Part shown: one piece after another, positions 35,113 to 44,253 of the stretch | How the letters are laid out: every line of letters begins with the position of its first letter | Position numbering within the stretch: the stretch's first letter is position 1 | Assembly: GCA_046348855.1 (NCBI GenBank) | Contig: JAXMDK010000001.1 | Coordinates: 159,107-223,106 of the forward strand | Origin: TMP-24 sp046348855 | GTDB lineage: Bacteria > Pseudomonadota > Alphaproteobacteria > Rhodobacterales > Rhodobacteraceae | Direction of reading: 5' to 3' | DNA length: 64,000 bases | Translations under genes and position numbers: made by a program | Notes under the pieces: generated by a model | Seen by the model: only the letters and a program-made list of their open reading frames with translations | Told to the model about the DNA's origin: nothing | Databases searched by the model: none

Positions 35113-35712
35113 ATGGCACGTCCCAAGGGTTCCACGTCCGAAGTCACCGGCCCGCGCATCCGGGCCGCGGCGGTGCGGCTGTTTGCCCGCCACGGCTTTG
35201 CCGCCGTGACCATGCGCCAGATCGCCGCCGAAGTCGGGCTGCAGGCCGGCGCGCTCTATCTTTATGCGGCCGACAAGGAAGACCTGCTGTTCGATCTGCT
35301 GCGCACCCACATGGAGCAGCTGATCGCCGCCTATGACGGCGCGGGCCAGCCGGCGGCGCCTTTGCCCGCGCTCGAATCCTTCGTCCGCTTTCACCTGAAA
35401 TCCAACCTGGAACACCCGGACGCGGTGTTCCTGTCCTACATGGAACTGCGCAGCCTCGGCCCCGACAACTTCGCCCGGATCGAGGCATTGCGCCGCGCCT
35501 ACGAGGACCGGCTGTCGGCGATCCTGTCGGCGGGGCAGGCGGCGGGGGCGCTGTCGGTGCCCGACGTCAGGCTGGCGACGATGGCGATCATCGCGCTGCT
35601 GAACGGGGTCAATACCTGGTACCGCGAAGGCGGGCGGCTGACGCACCTGCAGGTCAGCGACATCCACTGGGACATGGTCCGCCGCGCCTTCGCCTTGCCC
35701 GGCGCCACCTGA
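35113..35712 (+). CDS. TetR/AcrR-family transcriptional regulator
   Basis: 199 residues. Helix-turn-helix in IRAAAVRLFARHGFAAVTMRQIAAEVGLQAGALYLYAADKEDLLFDLL (about 18-65) is classic TetR; the C-terminal ligand domain resembles KstR2/FadR-like repressors of acyl-CoA metabolism, but the ligand cannot be inferred. An operator-like palindrome lies just upstream. Convergent with the Tad genes. Confidence 0.9.
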   Translation: MARPKGSTSEVTGPRIRAAAVRLFARHGFAAVTMRQIAAEVGLQAGALYLYAADKEDLLFDLLRTHMEQLIAAYDGAGQPAAPLPALESFVRFHLKSNLEHPDAVFLSYMELRSLGPDNFARIEALRRAYEDRLSAILSAGQAAGALSVPDVRLATMAIIALLNGVNTWYREGGRLTHLQVSDIHWDMVRRAFALPGAT

Positions 35713-35778
35713 AACGGCCCGGCGCGCCGGTCTGCACCGACGCGCCGCAGATTCGTTCGGGTCCGTCCAGCTGCAGGC

Positions 35779-36432
35779 TCAGGTCGGGGGCGGCAGGTCG
35801 GTGAGGTCCGGGTTGACCCAGTTGTCGTTGGTGTCGTTGCCGCAACCGTTGGTATTCCACGGCAGGCAGGACGAAAACCGCGGCGAGGTGGTGATGAACG
35901 TGTTGTAGACCTGCGCGTTGATCCCGATCGAGAAGATCGGCTCGTAGGCCATGAAGGTCTCGACCACGATCACCGAGTCGCCGTCCGGCAGGACCGGCAG
36001 GCGGTTCGTATATCCTTGCAGCATCGGCGTGGTCATCAGCGTGTGCCCGCTGCCCGAGGCCGCCGACCAGTCGACGTGATACTTCTTGGTGGTGTCGTCA
36101 TAGTAGACGCTGGTCACCCGGATCCAGGTCGGTTTGCGGGAATAGGTCAGGTAGTCGAACATCGTGTTCAGACCGTTGATGTAGGTCTGGTTGACCGGGG
36201 TGGCGTTGGGGTCGCCGTTGGACGGCCCGGTTTCGCGCGACAGCATGTCGGCGACGGTATAGGCCGCCTTCAGGTTGATGTTCTTCTGCTTGAACGCATC
36301 GAAATACTGGAAGGACGAGATGTACCACCAGATGAGGAAGGTCGAGGCGAGGATGCCTTCGACCTCCATCGCGCCGCGGTCGTCGCGGGAGAAGTCGAAA
36401 AGGCGCAGACGCAAGGAACGAAGCAGGTTCAT
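35779..36432 (-). CDS. TadE/G-like pilus assembly protein
   Basis: 217 residues. Short cytoplasmic N-terminus, FSRDDRGAMEVEGILASTFLIWWYISSFQYF (TadE-type pseudopilin-like segment with Glu), then an extracytoplasmic domain with two cysteines near the end and a Pro-rich tail. Last of three Tad-type genes on the same strand, two bases after the previous one. Confidence 0.8.
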   Translation of the reverse strand: MNLLRSLRLRLFDFSRDDRGAMEVEGILASTFLIWWYISSFQYFDAFKQKNINLKAAYTVADMLSRETGPSNGDPNATPVNQTYINGLNTMFDYLTYSRKPTWIRVTSVYYDDTTKKYHVDWSAASGSGHTLMTTPMLQGYTNRLPVLPDGDSVIVVETFMAYEPIFSIGINAQVYNTFITTSPRFSSCLPWNTNGCGNDTNDNWVNPDLTDLPPPT

Positions 36433-36434
36433 GA

Positions 36435-36980
36435 TCAGGTCCCCGGGCGCGGTTCGTTGACAAAGGCCGTGGACGAGACCAGCGCATAGGCGCCGGTATT
36501 GTCCTTGGGCATCCCGAAGCCGAAGCCGTTGGTCGGGAAGATCGGCACGAACTTCACACAGGCCCGGATCAGCATCATGTCGTTCGACGATCCGGCGATG
36601 AAGGTGGTGACGGGCTGAACGGCGGCGCTGCGGTCGACGCAGACCGGCCCGCTGCTCAAGGGCGACCAGGTCGATTTGGACACCGGCCGCAGTTCCACCA
36701 GCATGGCGTTCATGCAGCTGGGGATCACGCCGGCGTAGTTGCAGATCCGCCGCTTCAGGTCGGTCGAATTCGCCGGGACCCAGGTACCCAGCCGCAGGTC
36801 GCGCACTGCCATGTCCAGGCCGCGTTCCAGCATCACCTGCCGGAACAGCATGGTGCCCATTTCCGTCGACGACATGACCATCGTCATGAACAACGGCACG
36901 AACAGGACGAAGGGGACGGTCGATGTGCCCTCTTCGGACCGGGCTCGGCCTGTCAACCAGGACTTGAACCGTTCAAACAT
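36435..36980 (-). CDS. TadE-like pilus assembly protein
   Basis: 181 residues. EEGTSTVPFVLFVPLFMTMVMSSTEMGTMLFRQVMLERGLDMAVRDLRLG is a TadE-like N-terminal pseudopilin helix with the conserved Glu inside the hydrophobic stretch; the rest is extracytoplasmic with four cysteines. Lies nine bases downstream of the TadG-like gene. Confidence 0.82.
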   Translation of the reverse strand: MFERFKSWLTGRARSEEGTSTVPFVLFVPLFMTMVMSSTEMGTMLFRQVMLERGLDMAVRDLRLGTWVPANSTDLKRRICNYAGVIPSCMNAMLVELRPVSKSTWSPLSSGPVCVDRSAAVQPVTTFIAGSSNDMMLIRACVKFVPIFPTNGFGFGMPKDNTGAYALVSSTAFVNEPRPGT

Positions 36981-36989
36981 CTTGGCACC

Positions 36990-38726
36990 TCAATGGGTCA
37001 GCCGGAGCTTGCTGATCGACGCGGCGATGGACGAGAACGCCTTTTTGATGTCCAGGCCGGCGACGGAATAGAAATGGGCAGGCGAAGTGGCGCAGTTCTT
37101 CAAAAGGTTCTGGCCCGCCGTCGATGCCTCGAAGCCGATCGTGAAGATCTTGACGTTGTTGGCCTTGGCGGCGTTGCAGAGGTTCTGCGTGTAGGTGTCC
37201 ATCGTGGTGTTGTCCACGTAGGTGTTGGCATAGGCGTTCGAGCTGCTGGTGCGCCACTTGTTGCGCTCGGTCGAACCGTAGATCGGGTAGATGATGTTGT
37301 CGGCGAAGTAGTTGATCGACATGGTCTGCCAGACTTCCGGCCAGGTCATGACGACGGCGGTGTCGGTGTTGTCGCCGGTATAGTCGCCGGGGTTGGTGCC
37401 CCACGGCGCGGCCAGCCAGCTGCCGGTCTTGAAGCTGTAATACTTGTTGCCCGACCGGGTCGAGTCATAGAGCGAATAGCGAGTCACGCCCGACAGCGAG
37501 TTGGCGGTCGTGTCGCGGTAGAGCCGGCTGTTGCCCGAGTCGTAGGCCGAGCGCAGCTTGTATTCGGTGGTGTTCTCGCCGTCGGTCATCAGCACGATCA
37601 CCTTCAGCACTTCCTTGTTGGAATAGGCATAAGGACGGTCGGCGAAAGTGGCCGGCGCCTTGCCGCGCGCGATCAGGCTGTCCACGACCCCCGACATCGA
37701 CGGATCGAGCAGGCCCGCACCCCATTTCATCCCGATGTCGATCGAGGTGTTGCCTTCGGCCACCAGGCTGTCGATCTTGGCCTTCAGCGTGGCGCGGTCG
37801 CTGCCATAGGCGGCGATCCAGCGGTTGTTGTTGGCGTTGTGGTTGGCCGAGCTGTCCGGCGGGCAGTTCCACAGGCCGCTCGATTCCGGGTTGTTGGTCG
37901 TATAGAACGGGTCGAAGTGGCCGTTCAGCTGATAGGTGTGGTCGCCGGGTGCCGCCGGAAAGCCGATCGCCGTGGTTTTCGGCTGAAGCGCCACGGCCGA
38001 GAAGTCGGACGCATCGAACTCCAGGCAGGACGACTTGTTCTGTTCGGCGGTATTGCGGAAATACTGCAGCATGTCCGGCCCGAGCGACACCTGCGTCGCA
38101 TAGGGGACGATCGAGATCGACAGCTTGCCGGCCTCGACCGTGTCGAACATCTGGTCGATGAAGGCCTTGGCGGCCGGCTTGAGGTTCACGAGCTTGCTGT
38201 TCTGGGTCATCGAGCCCGACACGTCGAGCACGAGCGAGATTTCAACCTGGCCCACGCGCTCTTCGGCCGCGCCGTTGGCGACGGCGGGCAGGGTCTTCAC
38301 GCCGACCATGTTCATGAACCAGGTGGGCACCTGTTCGCCCGTCGTGGCCTGAACCGTGCGCCATTCGTTGAACGTGCCTTGCTGCACGGTGATTTCGCTG
38401 TCGAGCGGCGCCTTCAGCCCGGACTTGACGTAGTAGTCCTTGACGATGGCCTTGACCTCGGCGTCGGTCGTCGCGCCGTTGTGCAGGTTGGCGGCGGCCA
38501 GCATCGCGCGGTCGTTGGTGTTGGTCAGGACGGTGCGGCGTTCCTCGTCACGCATGATGTCCAGGGCGAAGCCCGACACCAAGAGCATGATGACAAAGCA
38601 GAACAGGCCCAGCACGATCAGCGAGCCCTGTTCGTCGGCGCGGAAGCTTTCCAGTCTCCGCACGATCCCGGTCCGCAGCCCCCGTACTCCGGCTGGCGCC
38701 CGGCTCGGCAGTTGGTTCCTGAACAT
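36990..38726 (-). CDS. TadG-like protein with von Willebrand A domain
   Basis: 578 residues. N-terminal FRADEQGSLIVLGLFCFVIMLLVSGFALDIMRDEERRTVLTNTNDRA is the Tad-like membrane region; a VWA domain follows with MIDAS DVSGS (about residue 175) and VIVLMTDGENTTEY further on. Surface-exposed, probably aiding attachment or pilus assembly. ATG at 38726 has AAAGGG upstream; ATG five codons earlier (38741) is possible. Heads a three-gene cluster without the tad ATPase, prepilin or secretin genes in the window. Confidence 0.88.
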   Translation of the reverse strand: MFRNQLPSRAPAGVRGLRTGIVRRLESFRADEQGSLIVLGLFCFVIMLLVSGFALDIMRDEERRTVLTNTNDRAMLAAANLHNGATTDAEVKAIVKDYYVKSGLKAPLDSEITVQQGTFNEWRTVQATTGEQVPTWFMNMVGVKTLPAVANGAAEERVGQVEISLVLDVSGSMTQNSKLVNLKPAAKAFIDQMFDTVEAGKLSISIVPYATQVSLGPDMLQYFRNTAEQNKSSCLEFDASDFSAVALQPKTTAIGFPAAPGDHTYQLNGHFDPFYTTNNPESSGLWNCPPDSSANHNANNNRWIAAYGSDRATLKAKIDSLVAEGNTSIDIGMKWGAGLLDPSMSGVVDSLIARGKAPATFADRPYAYSNKEVLKVIVLMTDGENTTEYKLRSAYDSGNSRLYRDTTANSLSGVTRYSLYDSTRSGNKYYSFKTGSWLAAPWGTNPGDYTGDNTDTAVVMTWPEVWQTMSINYFADNIIYPIYGSTERNKWRTSSSNAYANTYVDNTTMDTYTQNLCNAAKANNVKIFTIGFEASTAGQNLLKNCATSPAHFYSVAGLDIKKAFSSIAASISKLRLTH

Positions 38727-39163
38727 CTCGCACCCTTTCATACGAAGCCACCTGACACCCGGCATGAATTTCCGGGGTTGCAGCGACCAGTGTTCGCCCT
38801 CACCGCGGAACCCTAGGCCGTGACTTGCGGCAAAATTGCGGCAGCGCCGTCGTGGGCCGCGTTACCGGCGGGGCTGGCGGACAATGAAATGAATCGCCCG
38901 CCATTGTTCCGGTTTCGGAAGCGGCGGCGAAAAAATCCGGCCCCGGCGCCCGACCGATTCTCCCGCCCGGCGGCCGAGGCGGCCCGAAGGTCGCGACGGA
39001 ATGCCGCGCAAACGCCCCCTGACGGCGAAAATCGACGTTCGGGGTTGTGAATGCGGCACAGTTTGCTAACGAAGGGGGCCTAGGGTGCCCGCCGGCCGGC
39101 CGGGGGCACGGGCGACGCACCCCCGGCCTGGGACGCGGCGCCGAATTTCGGGAGGACCCCCTA
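38727..39163. promoter_or_regulatory. Divergent intergenic region between tadG-like gene and glutamate dehydrogenase
   Basis: 437 bases without a supportable gene. A tandem pair TTGCGGCA (38825-38832 and 38836-38843) repeats with an 11-base period, one helical turn, and a related TGCGGCA is at 39052. These could be sites for an activator on either promoter. Nothing else was recognised. Confidence 0.4.
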
Positions 39164-40600
39164 ATGGTAATGAATGGCAATGGCGAACCGAGCTTTCGGC
39201 AATCGGTCGATCTGATGTTCAACCGCGCCGTGTCGCGGATGGACATGCCGCCGGGACTGGAAGAAAAGATCCGGGTGTGCAACTCGACCTACACGGTTCG
39301 CTTCGGCGTGCGCCTGCGGGGCAAGATCGAGACCTTCACCGGCTACCGGTCGGTTCATTCCGAACATATGGAGCCGGTCAAGGGCGGCATTCGCTACGCG
39401 CTCTCTGTCAACCAGGACGAGGTCGAGGCGCTGGCGGCGCTGATGACCTACAAGTGCGCGCTGGTGGAAACTCCGTTCGGCGGGTCCAAGGGCGGTCTGT
39501 GCATCGACCCGCGCAAGTGGGACGAACACGAACTGGAACAGATCACCCGCCGCTTTGCCTATGAACTTATCAAGCGCAGCCTGATCCATCCGGCCCAGAA
39601 CGTGCCCGCGCCCGACATGGGCACCGGCGAGCGCGAGATGGCGTGGATCGCCGACCAGTTTGCGCGGATGAACACCACCGAAATCAACGCCAAGGCCTGC
39701 GTTACCGGCAAGCCCCCCCATGCCGGCGGCATCCAGGGCCGGGTCGAGGCGACCGGCCGCGGCGTGCAGTTCGCGCTGCGCGAATTCTTCCGCCACCCCG
39801 AGGACATGAAGGCCGCGCGCATGACCGGCACGCTCGAAGGCAAGCGGGTCGTCGTCCAGGGGCTGGGCAACGTCGGCTACCATGCCGCCAAGTTCCTGTC
39901 CGAGGAAGACGGCGCCATCATCACCGCGATCATCGAACGCGACGGGGCGTTGGTCGACGACAAGGGCCTGAACGTCGAGGAGGTCCGCCAGTGGATCGCC
40001 AAGACCGGCTCGGTCAAGGGTTATGCCGGCGCAAGCTTCGTGGCCGATGGCGCGAAGGTGCTGGAAGAGCCCTGCGACATCCTGATTCCGGCGGCGATGG
40101 AAGGCGTGATCCACATGGGCAACGCCGCCAACATCAAGGCGCCCCTGATCATCGAGGCCGCCAATGGCCCCATCACCTTCGGCGCCGACGAGATCCTGCG
40201 CAAGAAGGGCACGCTCATCATCCCCGACATGTATGCCAACGCCGGGGGCGTGACGGTTTCCTATTTCGAATGGGTCAAGAACCTCAGCCACATCCGGTTC
40301 GGCCGGATGCAGCGCCGGGCCGAGGAAGCGCGCTCGCGCGTCCTGGTCGAGGAACTGGAGCGGCTGTCGGCCGACCAGGGGCTGGGCTGGCAGCTGTCGC
40401 CGGGGTTCAAGGAAAAGTTCCTGCAAGGCTCGGACGAACTGGCGCTGGTCCGCTCGGGACTCGACGACACGATGCGCACCGCCTACCAGGCGATCCGCGA
40501 TATCTGGCACAGCCGCAACGATGTCGAGGATCTGCGAGTGGCCGCCTATATCGTTGCCATCAGCCGGGTGGCCACCACCTATCAGTCCAAGGGGCTGTGA
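39164..40600 (+). CDS. NAD-type Glu/Leu/Phe/Val dehydrogenase (glutamate dehydrogenase)
   Basis: 478 residues. Oxidative deamination of glutamate or a related amino acid. KGGIRYAL, catalytic Lys in VETPFGGSKGG, PAPDMGTGEREMAWI, and the dinucleotide-binding GLGNVGYHAA are present. The ATG at 39164 has GGGAGGA upstream; the longer frame is rejected. Length exceeds the roughly 420-450 residue hexameric NAD enzymes, with an extended C-terminus. Ends in a repeat-filled convergent junction. Confidence 0.92.
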   Translation: MVMNGNGEPSFRQSVDLMFNRAVSRMDMPPGLEEKIRVCNSTYTVRFGVRLRGKIETFTGYRSVHSEHMEPVKGGIRYALSVNQDEVEALAALMTYKCALVETPFGGSKGGLCIDPRKWDEHELEQITRRFAYELIKRSLIHPAQNVPAPDMGTGEREMAWIADQFARMNTTEINAKACVTGKPPHAGGIQGRVEATGRGVQFALREFFRHPEDMKAARMTGTLEGKRVVVQGLGNVGYHAAKFLSEEDGAIITAIIERDGALVDDKGLNVEEVRQWIAKTGSVKGYAGASFVADGAKVLEEPCDILIPAAMEGVIHMGNAANIKAPLIIEAANGPITFGADEILRKKGTLIIPDMYANAGGVTVSYFEWVKNLSHIRFGRMQRRAEEARSRVLVEELERLSADQGLGWQLSPGFKEKFLQGSDELALVRSGLDDTMRTAYQAIRDIWHSRNDVEDLRVAAYIVAISRVATTYQSKGL

Positions 40601-40667
40601 CGCCGGTCCGGCCGTCGCGACCGGCGGCCGGGTCCCCTGGGTCGCAGGCCTATCGATTGAAAGCCGT

Positions 40668-40885
40668 ATCAGCGACTGAGCGCGAGGCTGGTGCCTCGCG
40701 CGGCTGGCGGTCGGTGTCAACTCGCTTGGGCCCTGGACGAACGTCCGGCATTGCGACACCCCCTTTGGCCCGCGCTTGCGCTTTGGCCAACAGACCGGGT
40801 GACGCGCCACCGGCGCGTCAACGGATCGCTCCGGCGAGTGTGAAAGCTGAACCGCGATGCTTCGGATTGAGCTGATCTTGCTCTA
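40668..40885. repeat. Dispersed intergenic repeat, copy 2
   Basis: Same layout as 5829-6117. Hairpin GCGCGAGGC (40680-40688 with 40693-40701, loop TGGT), hairpin GACGCGCC-ACC-GGCGCGTC (40801-40819) inside ACCGGGTGACGCGCCACC, then GCGATGCTTCGGATTGA and CTGATC reaching the stop codon of the PIG-L gene. Stems are identical to copy 1, loop and spacers differ. It lies in a convergent gap like copy 1. Confidence 0.75.
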
Positions 40886-41638
40886 GGCACCAGGCGGCGC
40901 GTTGCCGCCGGTGATGCGGAAGGTGCCTGTGCTGAACTTCTGGCCGGCCGGAGCGGTCATGGTCAGCGCCCGCGCGCGGAGCGCCCCGGCGGGGAACAGG
41001 CGTGTCACCTCGCGCAGGTGCGGGCCGGGCAGGAAGCGGAACGCCTCCATCCGCGCATCGGGCCCGCCGGTTGCCTCCTCGCCGCGGCGGCTGGCCAGGT
41101 CGCGCGCTGCCAGCATGTAGCGGCGCGGCTTCTGGCTGTAGTGCAGGTGGATCGCCCGCAGCTTTTCGTCCAGGTGCGCGGCAATGTCGATGTAGTGGGT
41201 CGGCTGGAAGTCGGCGCCCTTCAGGTTGTCGGCATGGATCACCGGCCAGCTGTCGCAGGCCGCCAGCGCCACCGCCGCCGACAGGGCGCGGTGATCCGGG
41301 TGATAGTCGTTCGGGGCGTGAGTGAAGATCACATCGGGTTGTTCGGCGGCGAAAAGCGCCTGAAGCTGCGCCGAAAGCCTGACCCGGCTGACCTGCAGCG
41401 ACATGTCGGCCAGCCCGAACTCGATCAGCCGCGCGCCCAGGACGGCCGCGCCCTTTTCAGCCTCTTCGCGCCGGGTGACGGTCAGCGGCTGGTGCTGGCT
41501 GCGCACGTCCGTGCCGCCGTCGCCGGAACAGGCGATGACCAGCACCACCTCGTGCCCGGCCTTGCGATAGGCCAGAAGCGTGCCGAACATGTAGATTTCG
41601 GCGTCGTCGGGGTGCGCGCCGCAGAACATCACCTTCAT
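40883..41638 (-). CDS. PIG-L family deacetylase
   Basis: 251 residues. Zn-dependent N-acetylglucosaminyl deacetylase fold: AHPDDAE at 8-14 and HPDH in NDYHPDHRA further on. The substrate is probably a GlcNAc-containing sugar or glycoconjugate. It follows the glycosyltransferase on the same strand (gap 79), which suggests joint polysaccharide synthesis or modification. Its C-terminus meets the dispersed repeat. Confidence 0.9.
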   Translation of the reverse strand: MKVMFCGAHPDDAEIYMFGTLLAYRKAGHEVVLVIACSGDGGTDVRSQHQPLTVTRREEAEKGAAVLGARLIEFGLADMSLQVSRVRLSAQLQALFAAEQPDVIFTHAPNDYHPDHRALSAAVALAACDSWPVIHADNLKGADFQPTHYIDIAAHLDEKLRAIHLHYSQKPRRYMLAARDLASRRGEEATGGPDARMEAFRFLPGPHLREVTRLFPAGALRARALTMTAPAGQKFSTGTFRITGGNAPPGA

Positions 41639-41717
41639 CGTCCGATCACCTGCCCGCCGAGGAAGTCACCCTGAACCCGCCGTCTTTGCGTCGGGGCGCG
41701 GCCAAAAGCAAGTCCGT

Positions 41718-42446
41718 TCAGCCGCCGCCCTCCGGTCCGGGTGCAGCGTGGTCGTCGAGCCGGCGCTGGATGTCGGCCCGGATCGTCGTGATTTCGGCCT
41801 CGCTCAGCGCGCCCTGGCCGCGGCTGTGGGGGTAGGTGCGCCGCGTCGATCCCCACAGCTGGCGGGCATAGATGCGGTCGCTGCCCTGATAGACCTCGCC
41901 CTTGTAGTGTTCGGGGATGAAATAGTGCGACGGAAAGATCACCACCTGGTCCTTCAGCCGGGGATTGGCCAGGAAGAAGCGCCTGAGAAAGCCGTTTCCG
42001 GTTGTCGTCCAGGGATTGTTCCATTCGCCTTCGTCCAACTGCGACAGGGTTTCGATCACCTTGGCGATGACCGGGTTGCCGGGTTCGCTGGCCAGGAACG
42101 GCGACATCATCCCGGTCCGGCCTTCGGGGAACTCATAGACCGTATAGGCGCAGGGGCGGGTAAAAAGTCCGTCAACCGGGTTCAGGCAGATCGAATCCGC
42201 CTCGGGCAAAAAGCCGCCCTGTTCGTGCAGGATCTCGTAGCGCATCAGGTCCGACACGCCGGCATACTTGCCGCGGCGGAAGTATTCGTTGATGAGCGGC
42301 TGGTTACGAAACCGCCGGCCGGTCAGGTAGGCATTGTCGTAAAGGCGGTAGCTCCAGCCGGGATGGGCGGCCTTCCAGCTGTCCAGCCATTCGGACGGCG
42401 GCGGATGGGGGCCGATCCAGATATGGCCGATCGTGCGGGGGATCAT
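41718..42446 (-). CDS. GT32-like glycosyltransferase
   Basis: 242 residues from MIPRTIGHIWIGP, the usual opening of GT32/OCH1-like sugar-transferring proteins. GWSYRLYDN, YAGVSDLMRYEILHEQGGFLPEADSICLNP contains the DxD-type region (here EAD), and a helical C-terminus follows. A start 10 codons upstream is possible. Probably adds a sugar to a surface polysaccharide or glycolipid. Divergent from soxB across about 226 bases. Confidence 0.82.
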   Translation of the reverse strand: MIPRTIGHIWIGPHPPPSEWLDSWKAAHPGWSYRLYDNAYLTGRRFRNQPLINEYFRRGKYAGVSDLMRYEILHEQGGFLPEADSICLNPVDGLFTRPCAYTVYEFPEGRTGMMSPFLASEPGNPVIAKVIETLSQLDEGEWNNPWTTTGNGFLRRFFLANPRLKDQVVIFPSHYFIPEHYKGEVYQGSDRIYARQLWGSTRRTYPHSRGQGALSEAEITTIRADIQRRLDDHAAPGPEGGG

Positions 42447-42569
42447 CGGGCGGGGCCTCGTGCTGGCGGCCGGCATCGGGCGCCGCCGGCGGGCCAAGGC
42501 TAGTGGCGGGCCGGCGGGAAGTAAAGGATCGCGCCCCTTTGCGGCAGGTGGCGGCGCCGGCCATCGAAT

Positions 42570-42587
42570 GCGACAGATATTTGTCGC
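42570..42587. promoter_or_regulatory. Palindrome GCGACA-N6-TGTCGC upstream of soxB
   Basis: Six-base perfect arms around GATATT, nearly symmetric in the centre as well. It lies about 85 bases before the soxB start in the divergent gap shared with the glycosyltransferase gene. Good candidate operator for the sarcosine oxidase operon; the regulator is not identified. Confidence 0.5.
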
Positions 42588-42672
42588 GGGCAGCGAAGGA
42601 ATGGCGCATGTTGCGGTGAATATTCGGGCAACTTCCCCGGCGCCGCCGGGCCGAAAGACGAGGGACGAGGTC

Positions 42673-43923
42673 ATGCGCTATTCCGGCTTCAGGGTGTTGG
42701 CCGAGGGTCTGCTTGGCAACAAGGGCTGGCGGCCGGCCTGGCGCGACCCCGAGCCGAAGGCCGAATATGATGCGATCATCGTCGGCGGCGGCGGGCACGG
42801 GCTCGCGGCGGCCTATTACCTGGCGAAAAACCACGGCATCACCAATGTCGCGGTGCTGGAAAAGGGCTATCTGGGCGGCGGCAACGTCGGGCGCAACACC
42901 ACCATCGTGCGCGCCAACTACTTCCTGCCGGGCAATTCCGAATTCTACAGCCATTCGCTGAAACTGTGGGAGCGGCTGGAAAGCGAACTGAACTACAACG
43001 TCATGCATTCGCAGCGCGGCCATATCATCCTGTTCCACTCGGACGGCCAGCGCGACGCGGCGGCGCGGCGCGGCAATTCCATTGTCAACCAGGGCGACGA
43101 CGCCGAGCTGCTGAGCCGCGACCAGCTGAAGCGGATGATCCCCTATCTGGACTACGAACAGACCCGGTTTCCGATCTACGGCGGCCTGATCCAGCGCCGC
43201 GCCGGCACCGCGCGCCACGATGCCGTCGCCTGGGGCTATGCGCGGGCGGCTGATGGGCGCGGGGTGGACCTGATCCAGAACTGCGAAGTGACCGGCATCG
43301 ACGTTCAGGACGGCAAGGTCGTCGGCGTCCAGACCACCCGCGGCGCCATCCGCGCCCGCAAGGTCGGGATCTCGGTCGCCGGCCGGTCGAGCCAGGTGGC
43401 GGCGATGGCCGGGATGCGCCTGCCGATCGAAAGCCACGTCCTTCAGGCCTTCGTGACCGAGGGGCTGAAACCGGTGATCGACCATGTCGTCAGCTTCGGC
43501 ATGGGGCATTTCTACATCAGCCAGTCCGACAAGGGCGGGCTGGTCTTTGGCGGCGACCTCGACTTCTACGCGTCCTACGCCGCGCGGGGCAACCTGCCGA
43601 TGCTGGAGCATGTGATGGAGGCGGGCATGACGCTGATGCCGATGATCGGCAAGGCCAAGATCCTGCGCGGCTGGGGCGGCATCGTCGACATGACGCCGGA
43701 CGGCAGCCCGATCATCGACAAGACCCACATCGACGGGCTGTTCGTCAATTGCGGCTGGAACTACGGTGGCTTCAAGGCCACGCCGGCCTCGGGCTGGTCT
43801 ATGGCGCATCTGATGGCCACCGGCCAAAGCCACGACATCGCCCGCCGCTTCCGCCTGGATCGTTTCACCACCGGCCATCTGATCGATGAAGAAGGCACCG
43901 GTTCACAGCACAACCTGCACTAA
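42673..43923 (+). CDS. soxB: Sarcosine oxidase subunit beta
   Basis: 416 residues. FAD-binding GGGGHG near 34-39 (DAIIVGGGGHGLAAAYYLAK), GGGNVGRNTTIVRANY and WGGIVDMTPDGSPIID are typical of heterotetrameric SoxB. It oxidises sarcosine to glycine, passing one-carbon units to tetrahydrofolate with SoxA. ATG at 42673 selected because upstream frame is not conserved. First of soxB-D-A-G on one strand. Confidence 0.97.
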   Translation: MRYSGFRVLAEGLLGNKGWRPAWRDPEPKAEYDAIIVGGGGHGLAAAYYLAKNHGITNVAVLEKGYLGGGNVGRNTTIVRANYFLPGNSEFYSHSLKLWERLESELNYNVMHSQRGHIILFHSDGQRDAAARRGNSIVNQGDDAELLSRDQLKRMIPYLDYEQTRFPIYGGLIQRRAGTARHDAVAWGYARAADGRGVDLIQNCEVTGIDVQDGKVVGVQTTRGAIRARKVGISVAGRSSQVAAMAGMRLPIESHVLQAFVTEGLKPVIDHVVSFGMGHFYISQSDKGGLVFGGDLDFYASYAARGNLPMLEHVMEAGMTLMPMIGKAKILRGWGGIVDMTPDGSPIIDKTHIDGLFVNCGWNYGGFKATPASGWSMAHLMATGQSHDIARRFRLDRFTTGHLIDEEGTGSQHNLH

Positions 43924-43932
43924 GGGGACATC

Positions 43933-44253
43933 ATGCGCATTCCCTGTCCGCTCTGCGGCCCCCGTGACCGGCGCGAATTCTACTATTACGGGTCGGACGA
44001 TTATCTGAACCGGCCCGCCGAGGGCGCCGCCCCCGAAGCCTGGGACGACTATCTGCACCTGCGCGACAACCCGGCCGGGCCGACGCGCGACCTCTGGTAT
44101 CACGAACTGGGCTGTTCGGCCTGGATCGAGGTGCACCGCAACACGGTCACTCACGAAATCATGTCCGCGCGCCTGGTCGCGGACGGGGCAGAGCCTGGCG
44201 GCGACAGCCCGCGCAAGAAGCCGCGCAAGACGGCGGGGGAGGCTGCGGAATGA
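43933..44253 (+). CDS. soxD: Sarcosine oxidase subunit delta
   Basis: 106 residues beginning MRIPCPLCGPRDRREFYYYG, with the zinc-binding CPLCG. The small subunit of the tetrameric enzyme. Lysine-rich C-terminal tail. Nine bases after soxB; its stop overlaps soxA's start (ATGA). Confidence 0.96.
   Translation: MRIPCPLCGPRDRREFYYYGSDDYLNRPAEGAAPEAWDDYLHLRDNPAGPTRDLWYHELGCSAWIEVHRNTVTHEIMSARLVADGAEPGGDSPRKKPRKTAGEAAE

Noticed and set aside
35719..35730. Perfect 12-base palindrome CCGGCGCGCCGG between the TetR and TadE-like genes
   Set aside because: No loop and only restriction-site-like symmetry; expected by chance in such GC-rich sequence.
36993..38816. Plus-strand frame of about 600 codons opposite the TadG-like gene
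   Set aside because: Shadow of the VWA protein gene; Arg/Gly-rich with no family match.
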